Positions 46,072 through 55,189 of a stretch of DNA of 64,000 nt are shown in pieces. The position numbers and the translations under genes are program-made. The DNA comes from Bacteroidetes bacterium 41-46 (lineage in GTDB: Bacteria > Bacteroidota > Bacteroidia > Bacteroidales > UBA932). How positions within the stretch are numbered: position 1 is the first letter of the stretch; each line of letters starts with the position of its first letter. Location of the stretch: assembly GCA_001897515.1 (NCBI GenBank), contig MKTA01000024.1, forward strand, positions 1-64,000, written 5' to 3'. The notes under the pieces are model-generated. The model did not search any database and was not told the origin of the DNA. It saw only the letters and a program-made list of their open reading frames with translations.

Positions 46072-46444
46072 ATCCTTTAAATTTAAGTATGGCTCTTCCG
46101 GAGTCATGCGCAAATACAACAGCATTTATTGTTATAGAACCATCATCAGAATTTTTTGCTGTGATCTTGACCTCAAGGATTCTGTCAAGATTTGGATCTA
46201 CCATTCCCGTAAATTTACATTGAGGGATTCTTGTAAAGATAATTTCTCTCTTAAGCAAACTCTCAGTACAATCCTTAACAATTTCCATTGTACAAACTCC
46301 AGGCAGTACCGGTGTGCCGGGAAAGTGGCCTTTGAATATCTCGCTTTCAGGGTTTAGGCTAATTTTAAAGATAGCCTCTTCACTATAACTATTACCTGCA
46401 GAGATATCAGTTTTATCTATTGAATACAGATTCTCAATTTTCAT
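46064..46444 (-). CDS. Hotdog-fold 3-hydroxyacyl-ACP dehydratase
   Basis: 126 residues. The FabZ/FabA signature is GHFPGTPVLPGV near residue 39-50, followed by CTMEIVKD, where the Glu is at the FabZ catalytic position. The short hotdog length fits a single-domain dehydratase. It would remove water after the ketoreductase in each polyene extension cycle. A second FabZ-like protein is encoded at 52504; aryl-polyene pathways use two dehydratases. It overlaps the next gene by 11 bases. Confidence 0.82.
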   Translation of the reverse strand: MKIENLYSIDKTDISAGNSYSEEAIFKISLNPESEIFKGHFPGTPVLPGVCTMEIVKDCTESLLKREIIFTRIPQCKFTGMVDPNLDRILEVKITAKNSDDGSITINAVVFAHDSGRAILKFKGYV

Positions 46445-47009
46445 TGTAGGCTCTTTTAATCATTGTCAGTTTTATTCCCAACAAAGGATGGCTTATCTTT
46501 ATTTCATTCGGATAGCCTTTTAAATAATTTTCAAAATGCATAACAGTTCTAGTTATTCCATTTCCTTGCTGTAGAGCGGTAATCTCACCGTTCAAATTGA
46601 ATACATATTTAGTTACAGGAGAGTGGTCAGGTTTAAATAGAATCTCAAAATCCTTTTTTAACAGCAAAATAATTCGTTCTCTGTTCATTTGCTCAATGCA
46701 GTAATTTATTTTAATGCTTCTCCCATCAAGTTCAAAGTCAAGAAATGTCATTCCAAAGAATGATGTCATAACTATTCTTTTACTACTCTCACTTTCAGAT
46801 TTCACAACAACCATCCCATCAATGGAATCCCCCTTTCTGGTTAGAGTGAAATCAAAAATTGACAGCTCCTCTGAATGATTGTAAACCGCTGGAATGCCAC
46901 CATGTATATATGGTGTTGAGTGGAGCCAGACACCCTCCCTAAGTGATGTGCATCCTGTCGCAGTAATAAGCTGGGCAACAGCAATACTAATTAATAGCAA
47001 ATATCTCAT
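46434..47009 (-). CDS. Lipoprotein, DUF3261-like
   Basis: 191 residues from ATG 47009 (the earlier TTG at 47015 is less likely). The signal peptide ends in the lipobox ITATGC, with C20 as lipid-modified residue. The rest is beta-rich (DFTLTRKGDSIDGMVVV and so on), as in LolB-type or DUF3261 lipoproteins of aryl-polyene clusters. With the LolA-like gene directly upstream it could accept product at the outer membrane. It overlaps that gene by 23 bases. The role is inferred from the pair. Confidence 0.7.
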   Translation of the reverse strand: MRYLLLISIAVAQLITATGCTSLREGVWLHSTPYIHGGIPAVYNHSEELSIFDFTLTRKGDSIDGMVVVKSESESSKRIVMTSFFGMTFLDFELDGRSIKINYCIEQMNRERIILLLKKDFEILFKPDHSPVTKYVFNLNGEITALQQGNGITRTVMHFENYLKGYPNEIKISHPLLGIKLTMIKRAYNEN

Positions 47010-47652
47010 TATCAATATTTACATTTGTTTTTTGATCAAAGAAAAGATATCTTGTTGTTCCGGCTGACCCCTCTAAAACGGTTATCTCTTTTATCTCTCC
47101 TGTCATTTTATCAAACAATACATTTATTGATTTAATCATAGAGGCAATCCTGCTGGATTTTGGCTTAACCAATGCAGAGACACCACCATCTTTATAATCA
47201 AATGTAATATCATAGTTAGAAAATGCTTGATCAATTGTACCTGTAAAGACAGAAGTAATAAGTTCATTCATCTGCTTCATAACCGGATTTGAGGAGAGGT
47301 CCATTTTTGAACTTCCTGAGGCAGTAATCATTTTAAATTTTGACCCGTTCATAATCATAGAGTACTTACCCGGCTTCTCATAAAGGAAAGCTATTTTGTC
47401 TCCGTTTGAGTAAATGAATTTTCCTTCAGAGATCATCTCTCCCTTCATCATCTCCATCTTTTTGTATTGTTTAAAGCTGGCAGACATCGTTTTTACCTTT
47501 TGTGCACGGGCTGACAGAGTATTCAAAAACTCCTTCAACTCATCACCGGAAATATGGGTTGAATTCTGTGAATAGCCTTCTGATAAGAAGAGCATAATAA
47601 AGGCTGATGTCAGTAAAAAAACTCTACAATACCTTACTGAAAATTTTTGCAT
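46987..47652 (-). CDS. LolA-like periplasmic carrier protein
   Basis: 221 residues with a signal peptide (VFLLTSAFIMLFLSEGYSQ, cleavage likely after residue 28). The LolA core is VKTMSASFKQYKKMEMMKG, then GKFIYSNGDKIAFLYEKPG. It precedes the lipoprotein gene, giving a LolA-LolB-like pair. Together with the MMPL fusion it would form a route for the pigment from inner to outer membrane. Second LolA-like protein of the operon, after the one at 36024. Confidence 0.82.
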   Translation of the reverse strand: MQKFSVRYCRVFLLTSAFIMLFLSEGYSQNSTHISGDELKEFLNTLSARAQKVKTMSASFKQYKKMEMMKGEMISEGKFIYSNGDKIAFLYEKPGKYSMIMNGSKFKMITASGSSKMDLSSNPVMKQMNELITSVFTGTIDQAFSNYDITFDYKDGGVSALVKPKSSRIASMIKSINVLFDKMTGEIKEITVLEGSAGTTRYLFFDQKTNVNIDNEIFAIN

Positions 47653-48304
47653 AATAACCGTTTTCCTCCAAGTAGTCTAATAATTTTTCCAATAAACCTG
47701 CACTGTTTTTCAGTCTGTCATGAAGAAGAATAATTGAACCTCCGGACACCCTTTTTAATACCCGTTTAAGAGCCCTATCTGTATCATTTTCACACATTGT
47801 GTCAAAGCTTCTTACATTCCAACCTATACTTTTCAGATTCAACTCCTTTACAGCTTTTCCTATTGAAGGATTTGTCACTCCGTACGGAGGTCTGAACAGA
47901 TTTACCCTCTGCCCTGATAAATCCTCTAATATCTTAATTGAAGCCTCCAGGTCTTTTTTAACCATTTTAGCTGACAATATTGTAAATTCAGGTGTGTGTC
48001 TTAATGAGTGAACACCAATAATATGTCCATCATCAGATATTCTTTTAACTATTTCAGGGTATTCAAGCGCCCTCTCACCTATTAGAAAGAAGAGAGCTCT
48101 GACACCTCTTTTTTTCAAAACATCAAGTACCTCTTGCGTATGGTCAGGATGAGGTCCATCATCAAAAGTCAGCATAACCTCCTTGCTGTTTTCCAGCCTC
48201 TCGCCGCAATAAGATTTCAAAAAGAGACCCCAGCTCATAATAAATGAGGCAGCTATAAGTGAAGCAATTGAAACAACAATTATGGTAATGGCTAAAACAA
48301 TCAT
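47624..48304 (-). CDS. NodB-type polysaccharide deacetylase
   Basis: 226 residues with one N-terminal membrane helix (about 3-24). NodB motifs are complete: TFDDGPH (D48, D49), HSLRH (H99, H103), RPPYG near 135 and ILLHD near 195. The enzyme would be anchored in the inner membrane, facing the periplasm. It may deacetylate an N-acetylated sugar added by the glycosyltransferase of the cluster, which is an inference. It overlaps its neighbours on both sides. Confidence 0.88.
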   Translation of the reverse strand: MIVLAITIIVVSIASLIAASFIMSWGLFLKSYCGERLENSKEVMLTFDDGPHPDHTQEVLDVLKKRGVRALFFLIGERALEYPEIVKRISDDGHIIGVHSLRHTPEFTILSAKMVKKDLEASIKILEDLSGQRVNLFRPPYGVTNPSIGKAVKELNLKSIGWNVRSFDTMCENDTDRALKRVLKRVSGGSIILLHDRLKNSAGLLEKLLDYLEENGYYAKIFSKVL

Positions 48305-49167
48305 ACTGAGAGTTCAATTAATGTACAAACATCTCTTACATAGCTATTCAAAAGAACAATTCTGGAATGATTACCCTCTTTTTGTAATTTTTCCGTAGCT
48401 ATAAGCAGTCCCAGGGCCGAGGCAGTTGGGAATTCACCAGTAAGATTCTTGTAGTTCTCACAACTACAGCCTCTCTCTCTAAGATTTTTGCACAATTCAT
48501 CATCACCGCATAGAAACAATGTGCCATCTGAACCCTCCTGAACAGCTGATTCACAAATCTCATGTTTAGATTTCCCTATTGAGAATATCTCCACTTTAGA
48601 AATTCTTCCCTTATATCCTTCACGAGGCTCCCTTGCCAATACAAAGAAAGCTGATCCCTCACCCCCCCGATGATCTCTCCACATACCCATCCTTCCAAGA
48701 AGGTGTCTTTTTGTCGGGGTAAGTTCATCAAACCCCCCTGCCAGAATAATATCTCTACCCTCTTCAGCAAGTAATGCAGCATCTGTTAATGCCGATTCAA
48801 ATGAGCTGCTGCCGTGAACATAAGTATTGTTGTAATGTTTATCACCGAGCATGAGTGCAATTTGTGCCCCTATCGTATTTGACGTACTCTGTATAAATGA
48901 AGAGGGGTTCAGCAATCTCTCCTCATTCTGAATTATTGAAACCAGGAACTTCTCTGTGTCCGCAAGGCAACCCCACCCTGTACCGGTTACAATAGCGTCC
49001 AACGACTGTATCTTCGCCTCTCTCATTGCAATTATTGCTGAAGCGACAGACATTCTTATAATTCGGCTCATTCTTCTGCGCATTCCGGCATCCTGAATAA
49101 ACTCTTTGTAATCCGGTTCAATGTCAGAGATCCCACCCGCTCCCAATATATAGAGATTTGTCTTCAT
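48301..49167 (-). CDS. Degenerate ketosynthase (chain-length-factor type)
   Basis: 288 residues from ATG 49167 (a TTG at 49182 would overlap the previous gene). It is ketosynthase-like, but the nucleophile elbow reads VHGSSSFESAL, with Ser in place of the catalytic Cys, and the histidine motifs of the C-terminal half are absent or changed. The protein is about 100 residues shorter than active enzymes. Such proteins pair with an active ketosynthase as chain-length factor, as ApeC does with ApeO in aryl-polyene synthesis. It follows the active ketosynthase at 49169 by one base. Confidence 0.72.
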   Translation of the reverse strand: MKTNLYILGAGGISDIEPDYKEFIQDAGMRRRMSRIIRMSVASAIIAMREAKIQSLDAIVTGTGWGCLADTEKFLVSIIQNEERLLNPSSFIQSTSNTIGAQIALMLGDKHYNNTYVHGSSSFESALTDAALLAEEGRDIILAGGFDELTPTKRHLLGRMGMWRDHRGGEGSAFFVLAREPREGYKGRISKVEIFSIGKSKHEICESAVQEGSDGTLFLCGDDELCKNLRERGCSCENYKNLTGEFPTASALGLLIATEKLQKEGNHSRIVLLNSYVRDVCTLIELSV

Positions 49168-49168
49168 A

Positions 49169-50356
49169 TCAGCATTTTTCAAATATTAATGTTGTGCAGT
49201 TTCCACCGAATCCGAATGAGTTTGTCATTACAGATCGCATGGTTACTCCCTGCTTTACCACAGTTTGAGGCGGTTTTGGGCACTCCTCAAGTCTCTCTCT
49301 GAAATTCAAGTTTGGCCATATAAAGCCCCCTTCCAGAGCAAGTATTGCAAAAATGGACTCAAGCCCTCCGGCTGCTCCAAGCGCATGTCCGGTATAACCT
49401 TTAGTTGAGCTGAAAGGCGGAACACTTTCACCAAAGAGTCTCACCATGGCAGTCGCTTCAGAAGCATCGTTATTCTGAGTACCGGTGCCGTGTACATTTA
49501 TATATCCTATATCATCGCCTGAAAGTCCGCTCATCTCCAGTGCACCCTTCATTGCCAGATAGGCACCCTCTCCTTCAGAAGAGGAGGCAGTCTGATGGAA
49601 AGCATCATTTGCATTTGAATAACCGGCCACTTTACAATATATTTTTTTGCATTCAACTCTGTCAGAGACAAGAAGCAGATATCCAGCTCCCTCTCCCAGG
49701 TTAAGCCCGGCTCTTCCTGCATCAAATGGCCTGCAATGTTTTTCATCCAGTATTCCAAGAGAGGAGAAGCCATTAACGGTAAATCTGCAAAGAGAATCTG
49801 TACCTCCTGCAATTACAGCATCCAGTAACCCAGCCTTTATCATCCTGGAACCAAGCATAATGGCATTATTGGCAGATGAGCAGGCTGTGTTTATAGTAGT
49901 ACAAAAACCATTCAGTCCAAGCTTATCGTAAATGAACTGTGTAGAGGCTCCACAGTCATGACCAATAAGTTGTCGCAGCCTGCCACGTCTGTTATCCGGA
50001 AGATACTCTCTGTAGAATAACTCGCTAACATCCATTCCTCCAACAGATGTAGCTGAAATCAACCCTACTCTCAACCCCTCTGTCATTAATCCGGAGTCTT
50101 TAAGAGCCTCTCCGGAAGCAGCTAATCCCAACAATGTAGTCCTTGAATACTCCTTACCTGATGGCAGCTCAAGCATTTCCCGGAGGTCTTCGTTGCTCAT
50201 ATGCACTTCTCCTGCCATAACTCCATGGATTGTATCAAATAGAGTAAGAGGCGCTATTCCCGATATCTCTCCTAACAGAGAGCCTCTCTGTTTTGAGACA
50301 CCGACTCCCAATGCTGAGATGCAGCCTAAACCTGCCACAAAAACGTCTTTACCCAT
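49169..50356 (-). CDS. Beta-ketoacyl-ACP synthase (KAS I/II type)
   Basis: 395 residues with full catalytic set C159 (NTACSSANN), H289 (VHGTGTQ) and H324 (YTGHALGAAG). Normal length. It would catalyse decarboxylative condensation of malonyl-ACP with the growing aryl-polyenoyl chain. It is flanked by a degenerate ketosynthase downstream and a ketosynthase fusion upstream (8-base overlap). Three consecutive ketosynthase genes suggest heterodimers. Confidence 0.9.
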   Translation of the reverse strand: MGKDVFVAGLGCISALGVGVSKQRGSLLGEISGIAPLTLFDTIHGVMAGEVHMSNEDLREMLELPSGKEYSRTTLLGLAASGEALKDSGLMTEGLRVGLISATSVGGMDVSELFYREYLPDNRRGRLRQLIGHDCGASTQFIYDKLGLNGFCTTINTACSSANNAIMLGSRMIKAGLLDAVIAGGTDSLCRFTVNGFSSLGILDEKHCRPFDAGRAGLNLGEGAGYLLLVSDRVECKKIYCKVAGYSNANDAFHQTASSSEGEGAYLAMKGALEMSGLSGDDIGYINVHGTGTQNNDASEATAMVRLFGESVPPFSSTKGYTGHALGAAGGLESIFAILALEGGFIWPNLNFRERLEECPKPPQTVVKQGVTMRSVMTNSFGFGGNCTTLIFEKC

Positions 50357-52079
50357 ATATTTCTCTTTTATAGAGTTTTAAATTTAGTGAATATCTCCCT
50401 GCCAAGTAATCGCACCATCCACAAATCAATATCTCAAGCTTGGTTGGTTCTGCATGTTTCAGCAACTCTTCAAACATCTCCTCTCCCCTCTCTTCTGAGT
50501 GGAGAAAAAAGATGTTCTCCCCCTTAAATCCCCTTCTTATTGCAATTTCACCCATCACAATATTTGGCAGAGTATAAACAAATACTGCCGGGCTTGCAGC
50601 TGACTCCCCACCCTCATCTATCAACATCTGGTGTCTGATATCAGTCTCAAGAGATGATGACCTGTTAGCCAGTAGCATACCCTTTTTAAAAGAGTCAACT
50701 CCATCATTATCAAAACCCTTTAAAAGATTTGCAACACCAATCACTCCCAGTCTTGAGAGGTTATCCATTTTAAAGAATTTAATATCCTTTAAATCAAGTT
50801 CTCTATACTTTTCTCTAATAATTGTATCAAAATCACCCTCTCCATCAAGGCTGTACTGAGACAACTCTTCCCACTCTCCGTAAGCACCTCTGTACTTTGC
50901 AACAGAAACAGATTCCAGTGCAATTACCATTGCAGCATTGCAGCCACCAAAACCAGATGCGCTTTTAATGCATCTTTCTAATCTTCTCTCGCTGTGGTGC
51001 GGGCTAACCTTTATTTCCATAGGTACTCCAAGCTCTCTAAACCCTCTGGTCCCAAATAAGAACGAGTTTTTCATTTGCCAGGCCGATGCTATTGCCTCCA
51101 CAACACCTGATGCCCCAAGTGTATGGCCGAAGAATGGCTTTAGGCTCTGTACCGGACTATCTTGGAGTGAAGCAAAATGGATGGCTTTAGACTCCATCTC
51201 ATCGTTGTATAGTGTTGAAGTACCATGCGCGTTAATAAAGGATACAGACTCCTGTTTTACCCCTGCATCTTCAAGTGCATACAGCATAGCAGTACCCAGA
51301 CCGTCACCTGTTCTTGATGGGGCTGACAGGTGGTTGGCATCATTTGTTATTGCCCCACCCTCAATAATTATCGGGTCCGGATCTTTGCACAACTCCCTCT
51401 CCCTTGAAAGCAAAACAGCTGCGACAGCCTCTCCTAAGTTAAGTCCGTCTCTTGATTTATCGTAAGGAACGCATATTGAAGAGCTTATAGACTTAAATGA
51501 CTCAAAACCTGAAACTACGAATTTTGACAAAATATCAGCACCTATTATCAGAACATTTTTACACTCTCCTCTTTCAATAATCCTTGCTCCCTCTATTAAG
51601 GCATTAACTCCAGAAATGCAAGCACTGGATATTACAATAGGGTCTTTTAAAACTCCCAGCCAATGTGCTATTCTGGAAGCCATCACTCCGGGAAATGCAG
51701 CATCTTGCAAACTCTCTCCGTTACCCTCCAGAAGATCAACATTCCCCTTTGTTGTTGCAATTATAAGCCTAGTCTCGGCTAAAAGGGAGTCAATATTTTT
51801 TGTCCCACATCTGTTAATTGCACCTCTTGCCGCCTCTAGCGCTCTCTTTTCCAATAATGTAGCCTCAGAAGGAAAATTCTCCTCAAATCCTCTCTCCGGA
51901 TCATCTTTGATTTTAGCCCCCATGAATGGCAAGGAGTACAAAGAGGTATCCTCAATTTTTTCAACACCGCTGTGAAAGAGCATAATCTCCCTCATATTGG
52001 ATTCAGTATCTCTGCCTAAGGGAGAGATAATTGAATCAGAGACCATATATGCCCTATATTTTACTCTTCCTTTATCCAT
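50349..52079 (-). CDS. Ketosynthase fused to a degenerate ketosynthase N-terminal domain
   Basis: 576 residues from ATG 52079 (a TTG at 52091 is less likely). Residues 1-390 are a complete ketosynthase with C154 (SSACISGV), H285 (AHGTSTL) and H319 (FFGHTLGASG). Residues 395-576 look like a half-ketosynthase of the Ketoacyl-synt_2 kind: KMDNLSRLGVIGVANLL, SSSLETDIRHQM and VYTLPNIVMGEIAI, where Cys is replaced at the elbow. As a separate protein that half occurs in other flexirubin clusters. The fusion likely builds an active/inactive heterodimer in one chain. It overlaps the thioesterase gene by 19 bases. Confidence 0.82.
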   Translation of the reverse strand: MDKGRVKYRAYMVSDSIISPLGRDTESNMREIMLFHSGVEKIEDTSLYSLPFMGAKIKDDPERGFEENFPSEATLLEKRALEAARGAINRCGTKNIDSLLAETRLIIATTKGNVDLLEGNGESLQDAAFPGVMASRIAHWLGVLKDPIVISSACISGVNALIEGARIIERGECKNVLIIGADILSKFVVSGFESFKSISSSICVPYDKSRDGLNLGEAVAAVLLSRERELCKDPDPIIIEGGAITNDANHLSAPSRTGDGLGTAMLYALEDAGVKQESVSFINAHGTSTLYNDEMESKAIHFASLQDSPVQSLKPFFGHTLGASGVVEAIASAWQMKNSFLFGTRGFRELGVPMEIKVSPHHSERRLERCIKSASGFGGCNAAMVIALESVSVAKYRGAYGEWEELSQYSLDGEGDFDTIIREKYRELDLKDIKFFKMDNLSRLGVIGVANLLKGFDNDGVDSFKKGMLLANRSSSLETDIRHQMLIDEGGESAASPAVFVYTLPNIVMGEIAIRRGFKGENIFFLHSEERGEEMFEELLKHAEPTKLEILICGWCDYLAGRYSLNLKLYKREIYG

Positions 52080-52507
52080 TCTTTTTTCCAATTTAAATAG
52101 AATTCCGGATTATTCCATTCCAGGTTTCCTTCACTGTCCAGAAATACCTGCAGGGAGAAGCCTGTTGCAACCAGAGCATTGTCACTCTCTCTGAAGATAT
52201 CATACTCAAATCTCACCTTTGCTGAGGGTAGATTTATAAACCTTGTCTCAACAATTGCAGTGTCTCCGTATTTCAATGGCTGAATGTATGAGCACTGAAG
52301 TTCAACTACCGGAGCTGTATAGCCTGAGTTATATATATCAAGATAGCCTATTCCGTAATGCCTTCCAAAAGCCTCTCTTCCATCTTCAAAAAATTTAACA
52401 TAATTGCCATGCCAGACTATATTCATAGAATCAACCTCAGAGAATCTTACATCAATCCTGTGTCTGTGCACGAGAGCAGCTCTGTTTTTACCCCTCTGCT
52501 TCCTCAT
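52061..52507 (-). CDS. Hotdog acyl-ACP thioesterase (4HBT, YbgC-like)
   Basis: 148 residues. The 4HBT signature is VRFSEVDSMNIVWHGNYVKF, with the acid residue before MNIVWHGNY and FEDGREAFG following. It would release or edit acyl chains from the carrier proteins. YbgC-like thioesterases are regular members of aryl-polyene clusters. It overlaps genes on both sides (4 and 19 bases), so expression is tightly coupled. Confidence 0.87.
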   Translation of the reverse strand: MRKQRGKNRAALVHRHRIDVRFSEVDSMNIVWHGNYVKFFEDGREAFGRHYGIGYLDIYNSGYTAPVVELQCSYIQPLKYGDTAIVETRFINLPSAKVRFEYDIFRESDNALVATGFSLQVFLDSEGNLEWNNPEFYLNWKKEWIKEE

Positions 52508-52953
52508 TTCACGCTATTTTCATTTATAAATATCTTCAACTTCCCCTTTGCTATGAGATCATCTCCCTGCCTGCTCTCTGTCTCCACAAGAGAAATCCCT
52601 CCAAACTCACCACAAAACCTCACAAATGTTTTTATCTCAATCCCTGCAACAGGCAATTTATATAGCTCAAAATCTGAAACTGCTCCAATATAACCCACAG
52701 GAATACTTTCTCCCCTCTCCCGGCAACTCCAGCCTGTAGATGCAGCTGCAGACTGAGCCATATTTTCAACTATACCTGCCTCATACAAATATCCCATTTT
52801 TGTAAACAGCGTTCTGTCATTTGGCGTGAATCCGCAGCAGAACTCACCACCCTTCTCTCCGTAGAATGAATCTACAAAAATAAATGGGCTTCTCTGGGGA
52901 ATTAGTTCAACAATTCTCTCTCTATCAACTATGGCTTTCTCAAATACTCCCAT
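52504..52953 (-). CDS. Hotdog-fold dehydratase, ApeP/FabZ-like
   Basis: 149 residues. The start of the fold LIPQRSPFIFVDSF near 17-30 is typical of 3-hydroxyacyl-ACP dehydratases, followed by GIVENMAQSAAASTG, the central helix with Glu. It probably works with the smaller dehydratase at 46064 on different chain lengths. It overlaps the radical SAM gene by 25 bases and the thioesterase by 4. Confidence 0.8.
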   Translation of the reverse strand: MGVFEKAIVDRERIVELIPQRSPFIFVDSFYGEKGGEFCCGFTPNDRTLFTKMGYLYEAGIVENMAQSAAASTGWSCRERGESIPVGYIGAVSDFELYKLPVAGIEIKTFVRFCGEFGGISLVETESRQGDDLIAKGKLKIFINENSVK

Positions 52954-54296
52954 ATCAAACCTTTTTTCTTTTTAACAACCCTCATTCTTTCAATATCATC
53001 TGCCAGTGGATCATCCGGAAAAATCCATGCCTTACCGGTAGCAGAGGCAAGTTCACGACATCTTTCAAGGCTAAAATCATCTGAAAGATAATAAGTTGGC
53101 TCCAAAAGAGTGTCGTTTTCCGAGATTTTTCCATCCTTAATAGCCATCCTCTGTAGAGGTGTACCAGGATAAATCCTCATTCCTATATATGGAAAAAAAA
53201 CAGAGTACCTTATTTTCAATGAATTCTCCATCGTCTCCTTAAGAGTTTTCTCGGTCTCTCCAATCCCTCCGAGAATGAGGAAGTGTGCATAAAAAACATT
53301 ATGTTTAAGGCACAACTCAGAGTTTCTAAGCACATCATCAAAAGAGAAATTCTTACCGTATCTGTGCATCTGCTCAGTACATAATGACTCCGTTCCAAAC
53401 TCTATGTGCTTCAGACCTGATCTTCTGAAGAGCCCCATCAAATCATCGGTGAGGTTATGAGGAGAAAAATAGGCACCCCAGTTTATCTTAATTCCGCTTT
53501 TAATAATCTTTTCCGCCAGTTCGGCGTTGTATGAATTGTGGATATTGAATACCGAATCCGTGAAAAACACATAGTTTATCCCCTTCTCTCTGTATAGCCG
53601 ATCAAGAGTATTAACAATTAAATCTGTATCTAGTGTTCTAACCTTTCTGCCATCAATTATAGGATATGAACAATATATACAGTTGTAGCAGCACCCCCTT
53701 TTAGTCTGGATATTAAGCATTCCGCTCTTTTCCCAATAAAAGTCAGATAGGTTTTCATCAAATGAAAGGTTTAGTGAACTCAGATATTTAGTATGCGGAT
53801 ACTGAACTTTACCCCCTGTCTCCTTTGATATAAGCCCCTCAATACCGTTCAGAGTACCATTATTCTCAATTGCCTCCAGCAAAAGCCTGAGACTCTCTTC
53901 GCCCTCTCCAACTATTCCATAATCTGGAGATAGTATTTTGTACATTATTTCAGGATAAACAGAGAATCCTGCTCCTCCAATGATAACAGGAGCCTCTGAA
54001 GATTCTCTTACCGCTTCCACAATCTCTTTATATCCTGGGATAAAACTTGTCCTATCAAGCGAATTTGCGCCGTCAATATTTCTGAAAGATATCCCAATAT
54101 AATCTGGTGAGTAGCTTCTTACTCTTTGCTTCAGAGATTCAATATCTGAAAGGTTCATATCACAGATGGCTGTCTCAATCCAATTACACCTCTCTCTTAA
54201 ATAGGTTTGGAGATATGAAATCCCAATTGGATAAACCGGATATGGATCTGCAAGTCTGTTAGCAGATATAAAAAGCAACTTTCTCCTATCTCTCAT
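52929..54296 (-). CDS. B12-binding radical SAM protein
   Basis: 455 residues from ATG 54296, which overlaps the previous stop as ATGA. The N-terminal 150 residues form a cobalamin-binding-like domain (LFISANRLADPYP; then PDYIGISFRNIDG). The cluster-binding motif is C-x3-C-x2-C in RGCCYNCIYCSYP near 202-209. Class B radical SAM enzymes methylate unactivated carbon or rearrange skeletons. In flexirubin-type clusters such a protein is annotated as lipid biosynthesis B12-binding/radical SAM; methylation of the polyene or ring is an inference. Confidence 0.87.
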   Translation of the reverse strand: MRDRRKLLFISANRLADPYPVYPIGISYLQTYLRERCNWIETAICDMNLSDIESLKQRVRSYSPDYIGISFRNIDGANSLDRTSFIPGYKEIVEAVRESSEAPVIIGGAGFSVYPEIMYKILSPDYGIVGEGEESLRLLLEAIENNGTLNGIEGLISKETGGKVQYPHTKYLSSLNLSFDENLSDFYWEKSGMLNIQTKRGCCYNCIYCSYPIIDGRKVRTLDTDLIVNTLDRLYREKGINYVFFTDSVFNIHNSYNAELAEKIIKSGIKINWGAYFSPHNLTDDLMGLFRRSGLKHIEFGTESLCTEQMHRYGKNFSFDDVLRNSELCLKHNVFYAHFLILGGIGETEKTLKETMENSLKIRYSVFFPYIGMRIYPGTPLQRMAIKDGKISENDTLLEPTYYLSDDFSLERCRELASATGKAWIFPDDPLADDIERMRVVKKKKGLIWEYLRKP

Positions 54297-55189
54297 AGCC
54301 AAAATTTATAAAAATTAAACCACTGCTCAGGAGAAGACTTCAATACAGCCTCCAATTCTCCCTTGTATGCCTCCATCACAGCCAACTCACCACCTCTTCG
54401 TTTTGTAGATTCATCAGCTTTAAACAGTCTGAAAACAAACTTGTATTTTTTAAAGCCCTCTCTAACAGCAAAATAAAAAATCACAGGGGCATCACATCTG
54501 GATGCCATCACAAATGGACCTAAAGGGAAGAGAGCTTCTCTTCCCATAAAGTGCACCTCTCTGCTCTTACCGTTTGGAGTTAACCTGTCTCCCTGCATTG
54601 CTACATACTCCCCCTTGGAGATTGCTTCTCTTATAGTAAAGACGTGATCCAGAGAATTTTCATATACCGGGATAACGGAAAAAGCATTCAGTCTGTTCTC
54701 TTTTTCAAGTATAGTTTTGATATTTTGATACTCAGCATCCATCATAACCACATTCATCTTCTTACCATATTTTCCGAAATATGGCGCACCAACCTCCCAG
54801 TTGCCAAAATGGGCTCCAATAATTAATGCGCCGGATCTGCCTGAAAGAATCTCGCTAACCTCTGCCGGTTCGTCAAAACTGAATGTAAAATTTTTAAAAA
54901 GCCCTGCTGATGCTGCAGTTTTGTCAATCAGTGCAACTCCAAGGTTGAAATAGTTTGAGTAGAGAAACCGAATTGATGAAAACCTCCCCTTCCCAAGAAT
55001 CTTCCTGGAATAGAACCAAACAGATTTAGTAGAGTTGGGTGCGAAAGGGATAAAGTAAAACGCAACAAATGCCAGAAGAACATAAGCCGATCCTAAACCA
55101 AGTCTTTTTATGAGGAAAACAAAGACAAGGTATCCGACAGATCCTCCACGGGATTTGCCACTCCAATCATTCGGGCGCCCCTTTTTCAT
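54293..55189 (-). CDS. LpxL/HtrB-like acyltransferase
   Basis: 298 residues with an N-terminal apolar segment (about 20-50). The catalytic H-x4-D/E motif is H127 in GAHFGNWE. Further family parts are YVAMQGDRLTPNG and FPLGPFVMASRCDAPVI. LpxL-type enzymes move an acyl chain from a carrier protein to a lipid alcohol on the inner membrane. Here it would attach the polyene or a fatty acid to the lipid anchor. It overlaps the carrier-protein gene by 23 bases and the radical SAM gene by 4. Confidence 0.85.
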   Translation of the reverse strand: MKKGRPNDWSGKSRGGSVGYLVFVFLIKRLGLGSAYVLLAFVAFYFIPFAPNSTKSVWFYSRKILGKGRFSSIRFLYSNYFNLGVALIDKTAASAGLFKNFTFSFDEPAEVSEILSGRSGALIIGAHFGNWEVGAPYFGKYGKKMNVVMMDAEYQNIKTILEKENRLNAFSVIPVYENSLDHVFTIREAISKGEYVAMQGDRLTPNGKSREVHFMGREALFPLGPFVMASRCDAPVIFYFAVREGFKKYKFVFRLFKADESTKRRGGELAVMEAYKGELEAVLKSSPEQWFNFYKFWL

